Assembly (NCBI GenBank): GCA_030674185.1
Contig: JAPXFY010000013.1
Coordinates: 44,684,964-44,748,963, forward strand
From: Monoplex corrugatus
Lineage: Eukaryota; Mollusca; Gastropoda; Littorinimorpha; Ranellidae
Direction of reading: 5' to 3'
Length of the DNA: 64,000 bases
Each line of letters opens with the position of its first letter. Position 1 is the stretch's first letter. This document shows, one piece after another, positions 1 through 11,257 of the stretch. A model generated the notes under the pieces. It saw nothing but the letters and a program-made list of their open reading frames with translations, made no database searches and was not told the DNA's origin. The position numbers and the translations under genes were made by a program.

Positions 1-387
1 TTCATTTAATTATTTTTTCCATGACATATACAAATGGCTTGTTTCAAGGGACTGATAAGGGATCCATATAAACAAACTCTTTAACAGTATAATGTCCAAC
101 TGTACCTTAAATCAATCGTCATTTTTTTTATTTAAAAGTAAAACAAATATAGATCAATCAATTGTTACTCGGTTACTGAAAAAAAGAAGAAACAAATGTA
201 AAAACCACAAACTTCACTAACCCACCCCACACATCCCTCTGGTTTTAACTCCTTAATATTGGGTGTACTCAGATCTGTGTTGACAAATTTGAAAGATCCA
301 AGATGTTCTCCCCCCACTCCCACCCCCCCAAGGTTTCATTCCTACAGAAACTGAGCCCAGTTTAACAGTTTAATGGTCGACACTCAC
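1..387. other. Intron sequence without recognised feature
   Basis: This is AT-rich intron sequence of the P4-ATPase gene, running from the left edge to the donor of the KGAD exon. Apart from short A and C runs, I see no gene, repeat family or RNA in it. Confidence 0.6.
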
Positions 388-507
388 ATTCAGATGATGC
401 ATGGTCAGCTCTTTGAGGTCTGCACATGCAGGACTGAGTCGTTCAAAGATGATGTTGTCCGCTCCTTTGCAGTACAACCTGATCTTGTTGTCTTTCCTTA
501 TTATCAC
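388..507 (-). CDS. P4-ATPase exon: KGAD motif, last exon in window
   Basis: This 120-base, phase 0-0 exon encodes 40 residues, VIIRKDNKIRLYCKGADNII then FERLSPACADLKELTMHHLN. The Lys of KGAD contacts ATP in the P-type ATPase nucleotide-binding domain. The acceptor is gttgcag and the donor is gtgagt. The rest of the gene (P-domain hinge, GDGxND, TM5-10) must lie beyond the left edge of the window. Confidence 0.96.
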
Positions 508-864
508 CTGCAACATACACCGCAACATTGTAAACATCACACAGTCAGTGCCACAGACAAACTTTTAACCTGTTTTACTCTTTCATCCTATCTACCAGCA
601 TCCTGATATCACAGTGCAACAAGCATGTTCTCAACATGAACTGTTTGTTAGATACAGTTTTCATACGACGCCAAATCTGACAACTCAAATCAAAATGCAC
701 CCACACAAGAGACACACACATGCGATCAACACAGATCACCAGATCACCTTACAAGACTGAGGGGAGGGAGGGAGAGAGGGGAGAGAGGGGGAGGGGGGAC
801 CTGTCTGTGCTAAGTAAATGAAATTAATATTTAAATGTAATCCTACAAGAATTTTTTTTTATCT

Positions 865-901
865 TTCTTTTTATTTTTTTTTTTTTTTTTTTTTTTTTTT
901 T
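865..901. repeat. Poly-T tract
   Basis: A near-continuous run of T, possibly the degenerate A-tail of a minus-strand retroposon in the intron. No element body could be recognised next to it. Confidence 0.6.
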
Positions 902-1369
902 GCCTTCCTGTCGTCCCAACTTCTGAGCTGCCTCAAAAGTGCTGATTCTGCATTGCTCATTGCTGTTTCACAACACACTACTGATGCAAGCTCATTCAAG
1001 CGAAGTCCCAATGCCAGATATGCCATCACAGTCAGAGATTTCAAGCCACCATAAGTCTCAACAACACAGACCCTGCACTGGTGCTGGGTCACTTAGGCTG
1101 AGTGCAACAACGCTTGTTCTTATCCAGTTTACTAAGGATACAACCTACTAGGCCCACTACTAACAACACAAATTGCTCAGTCACAGAGTCTGGAATGTTG
1201 TAGGTTCCAATTCCATCAGTCCTGTCAAACTCACTGTGGGATTTTTTTTGGCACCACCTGGCTACTACCAAGGGCTGAATGTGCTGTAGGTTCATTAAGA
1301 AGACTCGGACCACACAGTCCAGTCTCATCCACTTCACAGATGCACCAATGCTCATATCTCCTGACCAAC

Positions 1370-1512
1370 ACCACAGGTGTCTGTATCTCTTAGTCCTAAA
1401 TGACGTCAGGATACATTATGAAAGCAAGTGTAGAGCACAACCTTATCACACAGTCTCAATCCCGAATTAAAACTCCACAGCATCATGACTATCATCCCCA
1501 TCATTGTGAACA
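1370..1512. repeat. Dispersed repeat R6, copy 1
   Basis: The segment from gtctgtatctcttag to catcatgactatcatc is closely matched at 15878-16012 in the same orientation. Shared landmarks are tacattRtgaaagYaagtgta and ccacagcatcat. No coding content or terminal structure was recognised. Confidence 0.6.
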
Positions 1513-1701
1513 AATTGCCCCAGTTTCTGTGCCATTTAATGTAGCCTACAAAACAGTACAGGAAAAAAAAAAACAGAAAAAAATTTCAGGAAATTTCTCT
1601 TCCAAATTTGTAAAATTTTGCTTTAAAAATTTCTTTTTGATGTCAAAATTGCAAAGGGTTACATTTTTGCAGTTGTTAAACTAGGTACAATAGTAAAAGG
1701 C

Positions 1702-1926
1702 TTAACCCTTTGATTCCCACACCCTAAATGCCAACTGCAAAAATTTAACCCTTTGATTCTTTCACCCTATCCACTAGTATCCTTCAGGAAGCTGGTGGAT
1801 AGAGTGAAAGTCAAAGGGTTAAGTTTTTGGAAAGGGTGAAGGAGTCAGAGGGTTAACTTTTTGCTTTGCTAGTATGGCTGACAATGAAGGATGTCGGTGG
1901 ACAGGATGCGGGAGTGAAAGGGTTAA
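1702..1926. mobile_element. R3 foldback MITE, TTAA-flanked
   Basis: Begins TTAACCCTTTGATTCCC and ends GTGAAAGGGTTAA. The interior holds further copies of the same motif in both orientations and a hairpin around ccttcaggaagctggtggat. The TTAA plus CCCTTTGA termini resemble piggyBac-type ends. No transposase is present. Confidence 0.8.
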
Positions 1927-2062
1927 TTTGCATGCCCAGATGAATCTGTATACATCATTTCAACACAGGAATGAACAACAACAAATCAATACTGACTGTC
2001 AATGATGTAAAGTTCATGCATGCTATTTCAACAAAGAAAAGGAAAAAGAAGCGGTTACTCAC

Positions 2063-2164
2063 AGACATACGTTTGCGAACATTGTTGAAATCCAGGATGC
2101 AGAGAAGTTCGTACACCTGCTGAACGCCTTGCACCTCGATTGTGATGGTGTTAGGAGTTCGAGT
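2063..2164 (-). CDS. P4-ATPase exon: nucleotide-binding domain, RKRMS motif
   Basis: This 102-base, phase 0-0 exon encodes 34 residues, TRTPNTITIEVQGVQQVYEL then LCILDFNNVRKRMS. LDFNxxRKRMSV is conserved in the family. The acceptor is gttgacag and the donor is gtgagt. A (GT)n/(GA)n compound tract of about 200 bases begins about 30 bases upstream of the acceptor in transcript order. Confidence 0.96.
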
Positions 2165-2193
2165 CTGTCAACACACAATATATTCACTATGGC

Positions 2194-2194
<1 letters not shown>

Positions 2195-2278
<84 letters not shown>

Positions 2279-2311
2279 TGTGTTGTGTGTGTGTGTGTGT
2301 CTGTGTGTGCT

Positions 2312-2363
<52 letters not shown>

Positions 2364-2400
2364 CGAGAGAAAGAGAGAGAGAGAGAAAGAGACAGACAGA
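2195..2400. repeat. (GT)n then (GA)n compound microsatellite
   Basis: About 135 bases of GT repeats followed by GA and GACA repeats, in the intron just upstream of the exon at 2063-2164 in transcript order. Long open frames in it on both strands are repeat artefacts. Confidence 0.95.
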
Positions 2401-2767
2401 CAGACAGACAGAGAGTGCACACACATGTATGCACACACGTGTGTGTACGCATGCATGCATGCACAAGCATGTATGTGTGTCATGTTTTTCAATACTGTGT
2501 CGTTCATATGTACGAGTATCATGATTTCATTCGGAAGGTGAAGAAAAAGAAGAAGACAAAGAAGATAGGTGGAAAAAAAGAAAAAAGAAAAGACAAGATG
2601 GTCAAGTTATTCTAACAATTTCCTTTTTCCTTTTTTCACACAAAATCATTACAGAAAATCCAGACTGTCAAGGTCATCATGTCATTTTACATGCCAGCAG
2701 ATGAAATCAAATTTGACATGAAGCAAGGACAATGACAGACAGTCAAAACAGTGAAAACAGAATGAAC

Positions 2768-3381
2768 ATATTGTCAGTTTCAGTTTCTCAAGATGACGTC
2801 TCCACGCTTGGAATGAATTCCATATGCACTAAATCACAGAAGCCATGTGATGGAGAAGATCCAGAAAGATCACGGCACAAGCCTTAAGCCTGCACATAAA
2901 CCCACGTACTGGCCAGATCCTGAGGTCCTACCTAGATAGTTCTGTAACCCTGTGGTCGTAGGGGAGTGAGGTGGCAATACCTCAACTTTTCCCTGGGCCA
3001 CACCATGAGTGCGGCGCCCATCCCCTCTCCCTCGCTTCAAATTCATATTCCTTTTTTTTTTTTAACCAAGACTTCAGAAAGGCAAGAAGGCTAACGGGGT
3101 GGGACCTGGGAAATCAAACTATCTCTACAATGTTTTATACTAAGGCAGCTGGGCAATGCCCTGCTCTTCACGATTTTCAACTGCCGTGGGATCCTTAACA
3201 TGCGCAGCCAGAATGCACATGGGTCCAACTCATTTTTCATCCCCTTCCAAAAGACTAGACGTTTAGTTTGATTTTCCTGTCAAACTGATGAGAAAAACAG
3301 AGGCCTCTACCGTGAGTGAACCCTGGAACCGAAAGTTTAGTTATTGGCAGGCGAACGTCTGAACCATTCTGCCACTCTTCT
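2768..3381 (-). mobile_element. R2 SINE-like element, full-length copy
   Basis: On the minus strand it starts with a tRNA-like head (agtggcagaatggttcagac as a box A region, then a GGTTCNAGGGTTCNC-type box B). About 550 bases of body follow, ending near gagaaactgaaactgaaact. A second near full-length copy lies at 17171-17805 in the opposite orientation. The element is not coding. It is longer than most SINEs, and the head assignment rests on box A/B resemblance only. Confidence 0.75.
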
Positions 3382-3534
3382 CCCTGAGCACACATTGTCA
3401 GAAGCTCCAAACAAAGGATTGTTCACACGCACTCATCAAAAAAAGCTCATTTAAGGCACTTTTGGGGCTGTATGAACTTGGCCTTTGCAACATGACTTCT
3501 ACACATACGCATCTGTGATTCTTCAAAGGTTCAC

Positions 3535-3622
3535 ACCTTTGACTCAGATTTGGTAAGCACCCATCCAGAAACAGCTGAGAAAATCTTGCGAACACATTTT
3601 TGTCATAGACACAAAGACACAC
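3535..3622. repeat. Dispersed repeat R7, copy 1
   Basis: The sequence acctttgactcagatttgg through aacacatttttgtcatagac recurs at 11615-11710. It is a short non-coding repeat of unknown origin. Confidence 0.5.
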
Positions 3623-4129
3623 CTTCCTTCAGTCAATATGAAACATTCTCTTTCAACAATTTCTTCGCATTCTTTGAAAATGACAAAAAGACAACACCCT
3701 GTTCATTTTTAAACCTCCAACGTACAAAATATCACTATGTATATTCTGTACGCTAAATGGAGTTCATATGTCAACAACGTCTTTTCATATGTGCATAACT
3801 TTTTTTGTCATTTGTCGTTACCACACTGTGTTAGATGTCCATTTGTTGTGAAGCGAAAGATGAACAAAAAAGTTTTTAAAAAATATCTTTGAAAATAATA
3901 ACAGCACAACACCCTGGGTCCTCTGTCTCCTCCTCCCTCTCTCTACCATTCTTACATACACAGAAATCATGTAACAACAATTTCAACAGCCCAACCAGCT
4001 CAAACGCAAAGGTACGGTCACAGTAAATGGATTAACAATTTCATTCAAATCGATCTGCCACTATAGTTACTTTCAGGACACAGCTTCCATGCTCACACAC
4101 TACAAAGACAAACCACTATGGTTACTTAC

Positions 4130-4209
4130 TTTAAAGACAAAGCCAAAGTTTCTGGCAGCGGATACCAAGGCCCCCTCATCAGGGGACTGGGCCTGGTACT
4201 CCAGTGTTC
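4130..4209 (-). CDS. P4-ATPase exon: SPDEGALV motif
   Basis: This 80-base exon completes the Gly codon and reads [20 protein letters not shown] followed by FGFVFK. YxAxSPDExALVxAARxFGFVF is one of the strongest signatures of P4-ATPases, in the nucleotide-binding domain. The acceptor is tttttcag, the donor is gtaagt, and it ends in phase 0. Confidence 0.97.
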
Positions 4210-4437
4210 CTGAAAAATGAAAAAAAAAGCAAACTCAACAATCATAATCCAAACCAAGTGTGACTGCCCGCATTCAAGCAAACAATCATGTGTTCAGAAT
4301 GCAAACTGGTATCTGAACAGACTTTATTTAAATCTGATAAACAAAGGATATTCAACTTCACTTTCCTCCATATTTTTCTTTGCAAGTTTTCAGTTTAATG
4401 ATTTCCATCAATAAACATAAACACGTTCAAAATCATA

Positions 4438-5000
4438 CATCAAAAGAAAAACTTAAGCTGATTCTTGTGAACAAATTGCTTGCTAGGTTCTTATCCACAG
4501 TCGGTCACTACTCTTTTTCTGTATCTGGTCCACAGAACTGGAATATGCTTCCCCTGTCTATATTATTCGACAGTCATATACTCTGTCTTCATTCAAGTCT
4601 AACTCGGAGACATACCTTTTTTGTCCAGCAGTACTGTATTTCTGCAATGTATTGATATGTGTACTTAATTTTCTTTTCCATTTTTTTTGTAATCGGCTTC
4701 TGTGAGTTTTGGTATACCTTTTATAACCCTGATATGGTTCTGCATATTGATTGGGCTTTAAGCAACAACATTTATCAAATTACTTCCCTTGTACCAGTCC
4801 GCAGGCTGAGACACAGGTGACTTAAAAATCTCTAAAGGTAGGTCGGGATTTACAAGTCACCTAGACCCTTGAGGGGTGTCCTGGGAAAAGAAGCCCCCAT
4901 GCTCATCCCCCCTTCCCAAAAAAAAGAACTATGCGCGCTTAGATTTGATTTTATCAAGATTTTGCGCTATATAAATAAAATATTGTATTGTATTGTATTT
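4438..5000 (+). pseudogene. LINE 3' end relic (CR1/L2-like C-terminus and tail)
   Basis: The plus strand at about 4470-4620 reads FSVSGPQNWNMLPLSI and SLTRRHTFF. This matches the C-terminal pattern of the reverse transcriptase relic at 24886-26346 ([16 protein letters not shown] ... [10 protein letters not shown]). It is followed by about 350 bases of 3' UTR ending in gcgctatataaataaaatat and three TATTG units, a typical CR1/L2-type tail. It is 5' truncated and not functional. Confidence 0.7.
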
Positions 5001-5236
5001 AAGCATTTCTGAAGATGCTTTCTTGGTCTCTCATGATGGATAAATTACCATGGAGCACGCAATAAACCAAAATAAAATAGCTCCCATTTTCTTGTATGTA
5101 GCCAATCCCACTGCAATCACTTTCCAAAACGCAAGCCTAAAGTTGCTGATCGGAACTGCCAGTTTTTGTAGACTTCAGTCCAGTCCCCCATCTGCACTTG
5201 TTCATGAGTGAGCCTTCCTAAAACATCTTGCCACGA

Positions 5237-5428
5237 TTAACCCTTTGATTCCTGCACCCTGTCCACAGCATCCTGTATTGTCAACCATGCTAGCAAAGTG
5301 AATATTGAACCCTTTGACTCCCTCACTCTATCTACCAGCTTCCTGCAGGAAGTTAGTGGATAGTGTGAGGGAGTCAAAGGGTTCAGTTTTTGCAGTTGGT
5401 GGATAGGAAACAGGAGTCAAAGGGTTAA
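5237..5428. mobile_element. R3 foldback MITE, TTAA-flanked
   Basis: Outer ends are ttaaccctttgattcc and agtcaaagggttaa. The nearly perfect inner hairpin is centred on cttcctgcaggaag. It is a full-length copy of the family, about 192 bases. Confidence 0.85.
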
Positions 5429-5809
5429 TGATGCGCGACATAAACAACATTGTGAAATCACAAGGGATGCTAATCATCTTTTTTTTTCCTCTGCAACTCT
5501 TTTGAAATGTTTTTGTCTAATGGCATACTGCCACTGAAAACTGTTTTACAGAATACACAAAAATCATACAGGTCACTGGGTCTGTCTTGAGCTGCATCCT
5601 ATCAAAAGAACCAACAACACAGGGGCTGGAAGCTAATCGCAAGATGACTGATACAGACTCTAAGTATCTTCTAGGTACTATTTATCAACAATTACACTGA
5701 TTCATAACCACCGTTAAGACTGGCAAAAAACACATTATAACAATACAATACACAATGAGAAAAAGCACACTAAGCTATACCATTATCGTGAGTTTTTTTA
5801 CAACCACTG

Positions 5810-6002
5810 TTAACCCTTTGACTCCCGCACCTTGTCCACCAACTGTAAAATCTTAACCCTCATACTCCCTCACCCTATCCACCAGCTTCCTTCAGGAAGC
5901 TGGTGGATAGGTTGAGGCAGTCAAAGGGTTCAGTTTTTGCTTTGCTAGTATGGTTGACAACGCAGGATGCTGGTGGACAGGGTGCGGGAGTCAAAGGGTT
6001 AA
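5810..6002. mobile_element. R3 foldback MITE, TTAA-flanked, next to exon 6072-6237
   Basis: Full-length copy with TTAA at both ends, a central palindrome around cttccttcaggaag, and the conserved right half (tttgctagtatggttgacaa). It ends 70 bases from the donor site of the exon at 6072-6237, so the hairpin would be close to that splice site in the pre-mRNA. Confidence 0.85.
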
Positions 6003-6071
6003 GGCAGCCAACACATTACAACAAACCACACATTACAACAACACAACAAGAGACAACACATCATGCCGTAC

Positions 6072-6237
6072 CATCATCGTGAGTTTCAGCCATAACTGTA
6101 TGGCAAAGAGCCAGCGTGGTGAAAAACGCGTGACTGTGTTTGTCCCCCGCATTCACAATGCTCAGCAGCTCATCGTCATAAAAGTCAAATGATTTTTCTG
6201 CATAGGGGTTGGATGAGAAATCCACTTTGGGTGTATG
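6072..6237 (-). CDS. P4-ATPase exon: nucleotide-binding domain, VDFS...LALCHTV
   Basis: This 166-base exon encodes HTPKVDFSSNPYAEKSFDFY, then DDELLSIVNAGD, a FFTTLALCHTVMAE stretch and a split Gly codon. VDFSxNP and LxLCHTVMxE are conserved in ATP8A/ATP8B nucleotide-binding domains. The acceptor is gtgtgcag and the donor is gtacgg. A TTAA-flanked R3 MITE ends 70 bases beyond the donor, in the intron. Confidence 0.95.
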
Positions 6238-6304
6238 CTGCACACAGGTCATCACAGATGAAGGATAACAGTAAAGAGTTAAATAATTGTGGATTTCAAA
6301 AAAA

Positions 6305-6645
6305 CAGTATGACAGGCATGACAGTCAAATGGGTAAGACACTGGACATTCAGTTGGAAGGTCATGGTTCAGCCTGCTAGGGTACGATCCGCTTGTTGGGT
6401 ACAGGGTGGACATTTTTCCAATCTCCGATTAATATGTGTGCATGCCTGCTATACATCTAGCACCTGAATCCCCAATGTGTGTGTGTATATGCATGCAGAG
6501 CATCAAATATGCATGTCAAAGATCTTGTGTGCCATGTCCATGCAAGTATCCAGCGGCTTATAGGACATAAAATACCTAGCACAACCCTCCACCAAATAAA
6601 GGAGTATGCAGACTATGCGGGCAAAACAACGTGGATACACACATC
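6305..6645 (+). mobile_element. R5 tRNA-derived SINE-like copy
   Basis: The head gacaggcatgacagtcaaat...ggacattcagttgg looks like a degenerate Ser-type tRNA. The body includes catttttccaatctccg, catgcctgctatacatctag and catcaaatatgcatgtcaaa, in the order seen in the other R5 copies at 54185-54500 and 55965-56115. Confidence 0.6.
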
Positions 6646-6867
6646 AGATAAAAACTGAAAACTAAAAAAGAAAGTAACTTAAAATCAATATAACAATATC
6701 AAACATCCAGGACCGATCTTTTTAAAATGCTTAATTTCTTCTTCAGCCATGACAGGGAGAAAATGTTGAATGATATTGTACATAAACGTCATTAAGTTCT
6801 TTTACAAAAGAATACAAACACATCAGTACACATACACACATACGCATACATGTCACATATGCATTTG

Positions 6868-6904
6868 CACACACACACACACACACACACACTCTCTACC
6901 TCTA

Positions 6905-6957
<53 letters not shown>

Positions 6958-6958
6958 A

Positions 6959-6998
<40 letters not shown>
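6868..6998. repeat. (AC)n microsatellite with (CT)n interruption
   Basis: AC repeats interrupted by a short ctctctacctctatctctc block, in the intron between the exons at 12187-12276 and 6072-6237. Confidence 0.95.
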
Positions 6999-7000
<2 letters not shown>

Positions 7001-7459
7001 GAGTAAGCTTAAATCAAAGCTAAAGTATGAATCTTTTTCTTCGGTTCGGATGGCAATAATTGTATGTATCTTTCCAACATCATTCAGCATTCAATATTAC
7101 TTTTTCTATAAAACCACTATATGCAATTTATTGTAAAATAACTTCCCCACAATCAAGCTCATGTTTACTGGAAGCCAGGCTTATATACATCACAGTCTAC
7201 ATGTTTCTCCAGCTCAATACAAAAATCAGTGAAGCTATCTCATCTATTGACTTTGTCCCAAGTCTAATGAGTCTGTTTCTTTGTCCTCTTTTGTGTCCAC
7301 CTGACAAAGGCCAATTGGATGAAAATTTTGCACCTGTCTTGTTCTGTCAATAAGATGGCACACTCTCATTCTATTTTCATAAGTTCATGGTTAAACTCCA
7401 CAACTTAATGAAGGCATCCTGTCATGTCATGAACCAGTCAAACTTTACTTCAACATATG

Positions 7460-7634
7460 TTAGCAAAGCAAAAATGTAACCTTTTGGCTCCCTCACCCAA
7501 TCCACCAGTTTCCAGGTGAGGGAATCAAAGGGTTAAGTTTTTGCATTTGCAAGAAGCTGGTGGATAGGGTTAGGAGGTCAAAGGGTCATGTTTTCGCATT
7601 TGATGGATAGGGATTGGTAGTCATAGGGCTAACG
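7460..7634. mobile_element. R3 MITE, degraded copy
   Basis: Contains ccctcacccaatccaccag, gaatcaaagggttaag and gctggtggatagggtt. The left end is worn (gtaaccttttggctcc) and the right end is tcatagggctaac. Confidence 0.7.
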
Positions 7635-7915
7635 TTCATCATTTCCTACAAGGCTTGAAGGAATTGTGACCTGAAACATGAAAAATTCACAGTAAAATAC
7701 TTGCTATTCCTCACAATTTGAATTAAGTTTCAGTTGTGTGTGTGTATGTGTGTAGGGGTGTATTTGGCTTTTATTTTATTTATTTTTGTTTTTTTTGAGG
7801 GGAGGTGGGGAGGTAAAGGAGCAAGGGAGAGGAGGGGAATGGGCCCTCAAATAGCTGATCTGAGATTATTGAGGTCTCTACCACTTCACTCCCCAATGAC
7901 CGGCCAATCATTTTT

Positions 7916-8034
7916 TTTAACCCTTGGAAGCTGAATGGATAGGGCAAGGGAACCAAAGGGTTACCCTTTTGCTTTGCTAGCACGGTTGACAATGCATGAT
8001 GCTGGTGGACAGGGAGCGAGAGTCAAAGGATTAA
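7916..8034. mobile_element. R3 MITE, internally deleted copy
   Basis: Begins ttaacccttggaagctg and ends gagtcaaaggattaa. It keeps the right half with tttgctagcacggttgacaa but lacks the left outer half. Confidence 0.75.
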
Positions 8035-8039
8035 TCTTT

Positions 8040-8796
8040 ATAGAGACCAGAAAGTTCATCACACCTTTAAGCCTATAATACAAGCTGTTCAATGTGATGC
8101 TCTACATGTGATCTCTGTTTGTGTAAAGAGGCACCACAGCTGTACATGCACATGCTGCAAATGTTTGTTGTTTTTTTTTAAACATAACTCCGAAAAGAAT
8201 TTTCCAACAAAAACACAACACCCTAAAAAAATATTATAAAAAATCAACAGAAATCAATGAACAACTATCACAACTCTAAAGTCATCTTCACATGCAGAAA
8301 TTAGAGCAGTGATACATGCTTTGAGCTTCTTCAAATGCAGTTTTCCTTCCTTCCACGCACACTGTGAAAGTAAAGGTTGCCACAAAACCACACGGGTGTC
8401 AAAAAGCGGCAGAAAGCTCAATAGCTTAACGCCCATTTTATAAGTTTTGGGTCAGTTTCATAATGTTGAAGTTTTATTCTATGTACCAGCCACTGACCAA
8501 TAAAAATACGAGAAGAAAAATCAGGTCAGAGTAAAATACACATTTGTCAACTCACGAAATTTCTCTAAAGTAACACAATACAGGCAAAATGTATTAAAAA
8601 AATAACAACAAACAAATACTGTTAACAAAGCATGCATGAACACTTGTTATGAAAACCTGAAATACGAGTGAGAAAACAATTCTTTCAAAACATGAAACAT
8701 TATGCCATAAAAATGTGTCTTTCAAAACATGAAACGCCATGCCCAGAAGCAAAGAACAGTTTGATTACAGACCCAGTATGTCTTTCTCCTGCTCAC
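8040..8796. other. Intron sequence without recognised feature
   Basis: Intron between the candidate 756-base exon and the exon at 6072-6237. No repeat family, RNA or conserved coding segment was recognised. Confidence 0.5.
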
Positions 8797-9552
8797 TAAC
8801 TGCAGGTCAGACAGAGTGGACCCAGTAACATTTTGAACACCCGGAAAAAGTGAACCGAAATGATGGAGGGATTCCACAATGCGCGTCTTTAACCCTACAG
8901 GAACGATGGAAAAGGCAGGTCTACGTTTCCTCTGTGTGTGAGGGTGAGGTAATCTTGGACACTTCACATTCCCCTTGGACTCGTGACTTTCACACGCCGG
9001 ACTGCTCTGAGTCTCAGGTTCTACAGGCCCAATATTGCAGGGAGACTCAGGAGGAAGATCCGTTGTGGAGCTCCAAGATTGGGACACAAAGGTTTCAGAT
9101 GTGTAGAGAGCTATAGGAGACTCTTTATACTCAGGAAGGGGTTGCTCGAGACACAGTTTTGAATCCAGACAGGGTGCTGGTGGAAGAGACTGAAAAAACT
9201 GTTCTGACTCTGGATTCTGAGTTACAGAAAAACATTGTTCAGACATAGAACACACATGTCCCTGGAAGGCATGCCAGGAATTTTTATCTATCCTGGATGT
9301 GGACAAACAGGTCATGGAAGAGTTGGGAGGGGACTGGAAGCCATTAACAGAATCACAGTCAACCAAACACGTAGCAGGGTGCCGTGCTTCATATGTTCCC
9401 AGTTTGGCAATGGTGGGATTGGAACAGCTGGACTGGGGACTGAAGAAGGCATCAGTGCTGCTTGAAGCATAACTGTCTTGTCCGTAAAGAGGAGTTGATT
9501 CAATGTTCTGCTCTCCAGGAATTTTTACAAGTTTCCTGTCTGCCTGCCAAGG
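8797..9552 (-). CDS. Candidate optional 252-codon P4-ATPase exon (Ser/Pro-rich insert)
   Basis: The minus strand is open for more than 270 codons here, inside the intron between the exons at 12187-12276 and 6072-6237. A tttgcag acceptor precedes CCT TGG CAG, and a gtgagc donor follows CTG CAG TTA, giving exactly 756 bases in phase 0-0, the phase both neighbours need. The encoded segment starts PWQADRKLVKIPGEQNIEST and is rich in Ser, Pro, Gln and Glu. It looks disordered, with one basic patch (TQRKRRPAF) and a more hydrophobic end (ESLHHFGSLFPGVQNV). It would enlarge the loop at the start of the nucleotide-binding domain. I recognise no family. It could instead be an unrelated reading frame or an alternative terminal exon, since the frame runs on 25 codons past the donor to a stop. 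Confidence 0.5.
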
Positions 9553-10481
9553 CTGCAAACATTATCTTTCGATCAGGAAGCAACTTAAGCACTGAGAGGT
9601 AAATCTTATTTCCTCATGCATGGCAAGTTCATTTTGTGACTAGTTTATGCATGCATCAACTGATTACATAAATCTGCTCAAACACATATATGTATAAATC
9701 TGATGTTATGTCCAGTACATCTGAGACCATTTCCTAAACATACAAACTCATTACACGCACTAATTACACATATTTCTATTTCATATACAAACAAATGAAT
9801 AAATCAAATAAAATGATATCATTTTGAATAAAGGATAGTAAAACAAGACGGTCAAGCCATTTTACAATCTCTCTTTTTATACTAAAATAATATAAAAACA
9901 AAAAGAAGTACTCGTTTCAAACAAACATTTCTCATCGCAAATCTCCATGCAGGTGGGAAACTAAAAACAGATCTACAAATGCATAATTCAATTTTTAAAA
10001 CCTGTATTAGACAAATGCACAATACACAGCTTTGGACAACACACACATACACATATATAACTTGAATCAAATTTTGTTACAACTAGTTTTAATACTGATC
10101 ATCTTCAGTCTCATCATGGAGGAAAAAAAGTACCACTGCTTTAATGTAAACTTTTCATAAAAACTTTTACGACCTTACTCCACTTCAAACTGTACAATAC
10201 ATCCTCAAAACAACCTCACTTTACGAAGACTGATGAGAGTGGCATTGGTTATATATACTTAAGTATCATTCTTTATATCACTTATGACTAGGCTCCATCT
10301 TCAAGAGTAATAAGAGCAAAGAAAATAATTCTTTTCTGAGCACTGCTCATAATTCATTACAAATTCCAGGAGGGATTTTAGACATAATACAAAAGCAAAA
10401 GTTGGATTCTTCAGCTTTTGTTAGAAGTGAAGTACTTAAAATCACACTTCCGTTGTATTGCGTATTTTTGACAATTTTTCA
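9553..10481. other. Intron sequence without recognised feature
   Basis: AT-rich intron between the exon at 12187-12276 and the candidate exon at 8797-9552. No gene or repeat recognised. Confidence 0.5.
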
Positions 10482-11257
10482 TTAACTCTTCGGAGACGTA
10501 ACAGCGGATATTCCGCTGCAGCTGGCCATACCATTAGAGACGTGACAGCGGACATTCCGCTGCAGCTGGCCAAACCATTAGAGACGTGATAGCGGATATT
10601 CCGCTGCGGTTTTTAAAAATAGATGCAAGCCGGTCGCTGGTCTAGGGGAACTAACTACACATATAGGAACACTCTTTGGTATCTTCTGAAGTGTTTGTTA
10701 CTTCCCTGGCATCGATTTTATCCCGATTAGTTACAGTTTTTGCCTTTATCCAAACCAACCGGAGTGACCGTCCTTGCACCAAAATGGCGACATTTAGGCC
10801 TTCTTCTTCTTCTTCAAAGGATCGTCATAATCACTTTGCTGCTTCACCTGTGTGAAAACAAAGCTGTGTTTGTTCTTTTATATCTTCTGGTCATACCAAG
10901 GACTTGTGATTACCTGGATTTCTGGATTACCTGGTCAAGAATGGGTGTTTTATTGACTTTATGTGTTGGATTACTGTCAATCAAAAACTTCTTTCCCAGA
11001 GCCAAAACCCTACCCCATTTCACCTTCTAGGAAGGTAAGTAGAATAGATGTATTGTCCTTGCGTGTAGCTTCAGCTCAAAGAGCGTAAATTGAATTTTAT
11101 TTTGATATAAAATATGTTCTTGTGCTGTAAAATCTGTATTTTTTAGAATTTTTTGAAAACCCCCCAAAATCGTGCGTCTCCAAGGGTTGTGGCAGGTCCC
11201 GTTGATGCGTCCACAGTGGTTGTGCAAGGCAACTATATTACGTCTTCAAAGAGTTAA
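10482..11257. mobile_element. TTAA-flanked non-autonomous DNA element with about 20-base inverted ends
   Basis: The left end is TTAACTCTTCGGAGACGTAA. The right end, read on the other strand, is TTAACTCTTTGAAGACGTAA. The match over 20 bases, including TTAA, marks a 776-base element with terminal inverted repeats. Just inside the left end is a tandem repeat (about 2.5 copies of a 50-base unit, 10490-10610) whose core is the palindrome AGCGGATATTCCGCT. No transposase is encoded; the only open frame (10740-11030) is short and unrecognised. TTAA ends suggest piggyBac-type mobilisation. Confidence 0.75.

Noticed and set aside
1702..1926. TTAACCC motifs as interstitial telomere repeats
   Set aside because: The motif appears once or a few times per element within a foldback structure and is not a tandem TTAGGG-type array.
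2059..2541. Cys/Val- and His/Thr-rich open frames here and at all other (GT)n/(AC)n tracts
   Set aside because: Dinucleotide repeats are open in several frames on both strands. The peptides are pure repeat translations.
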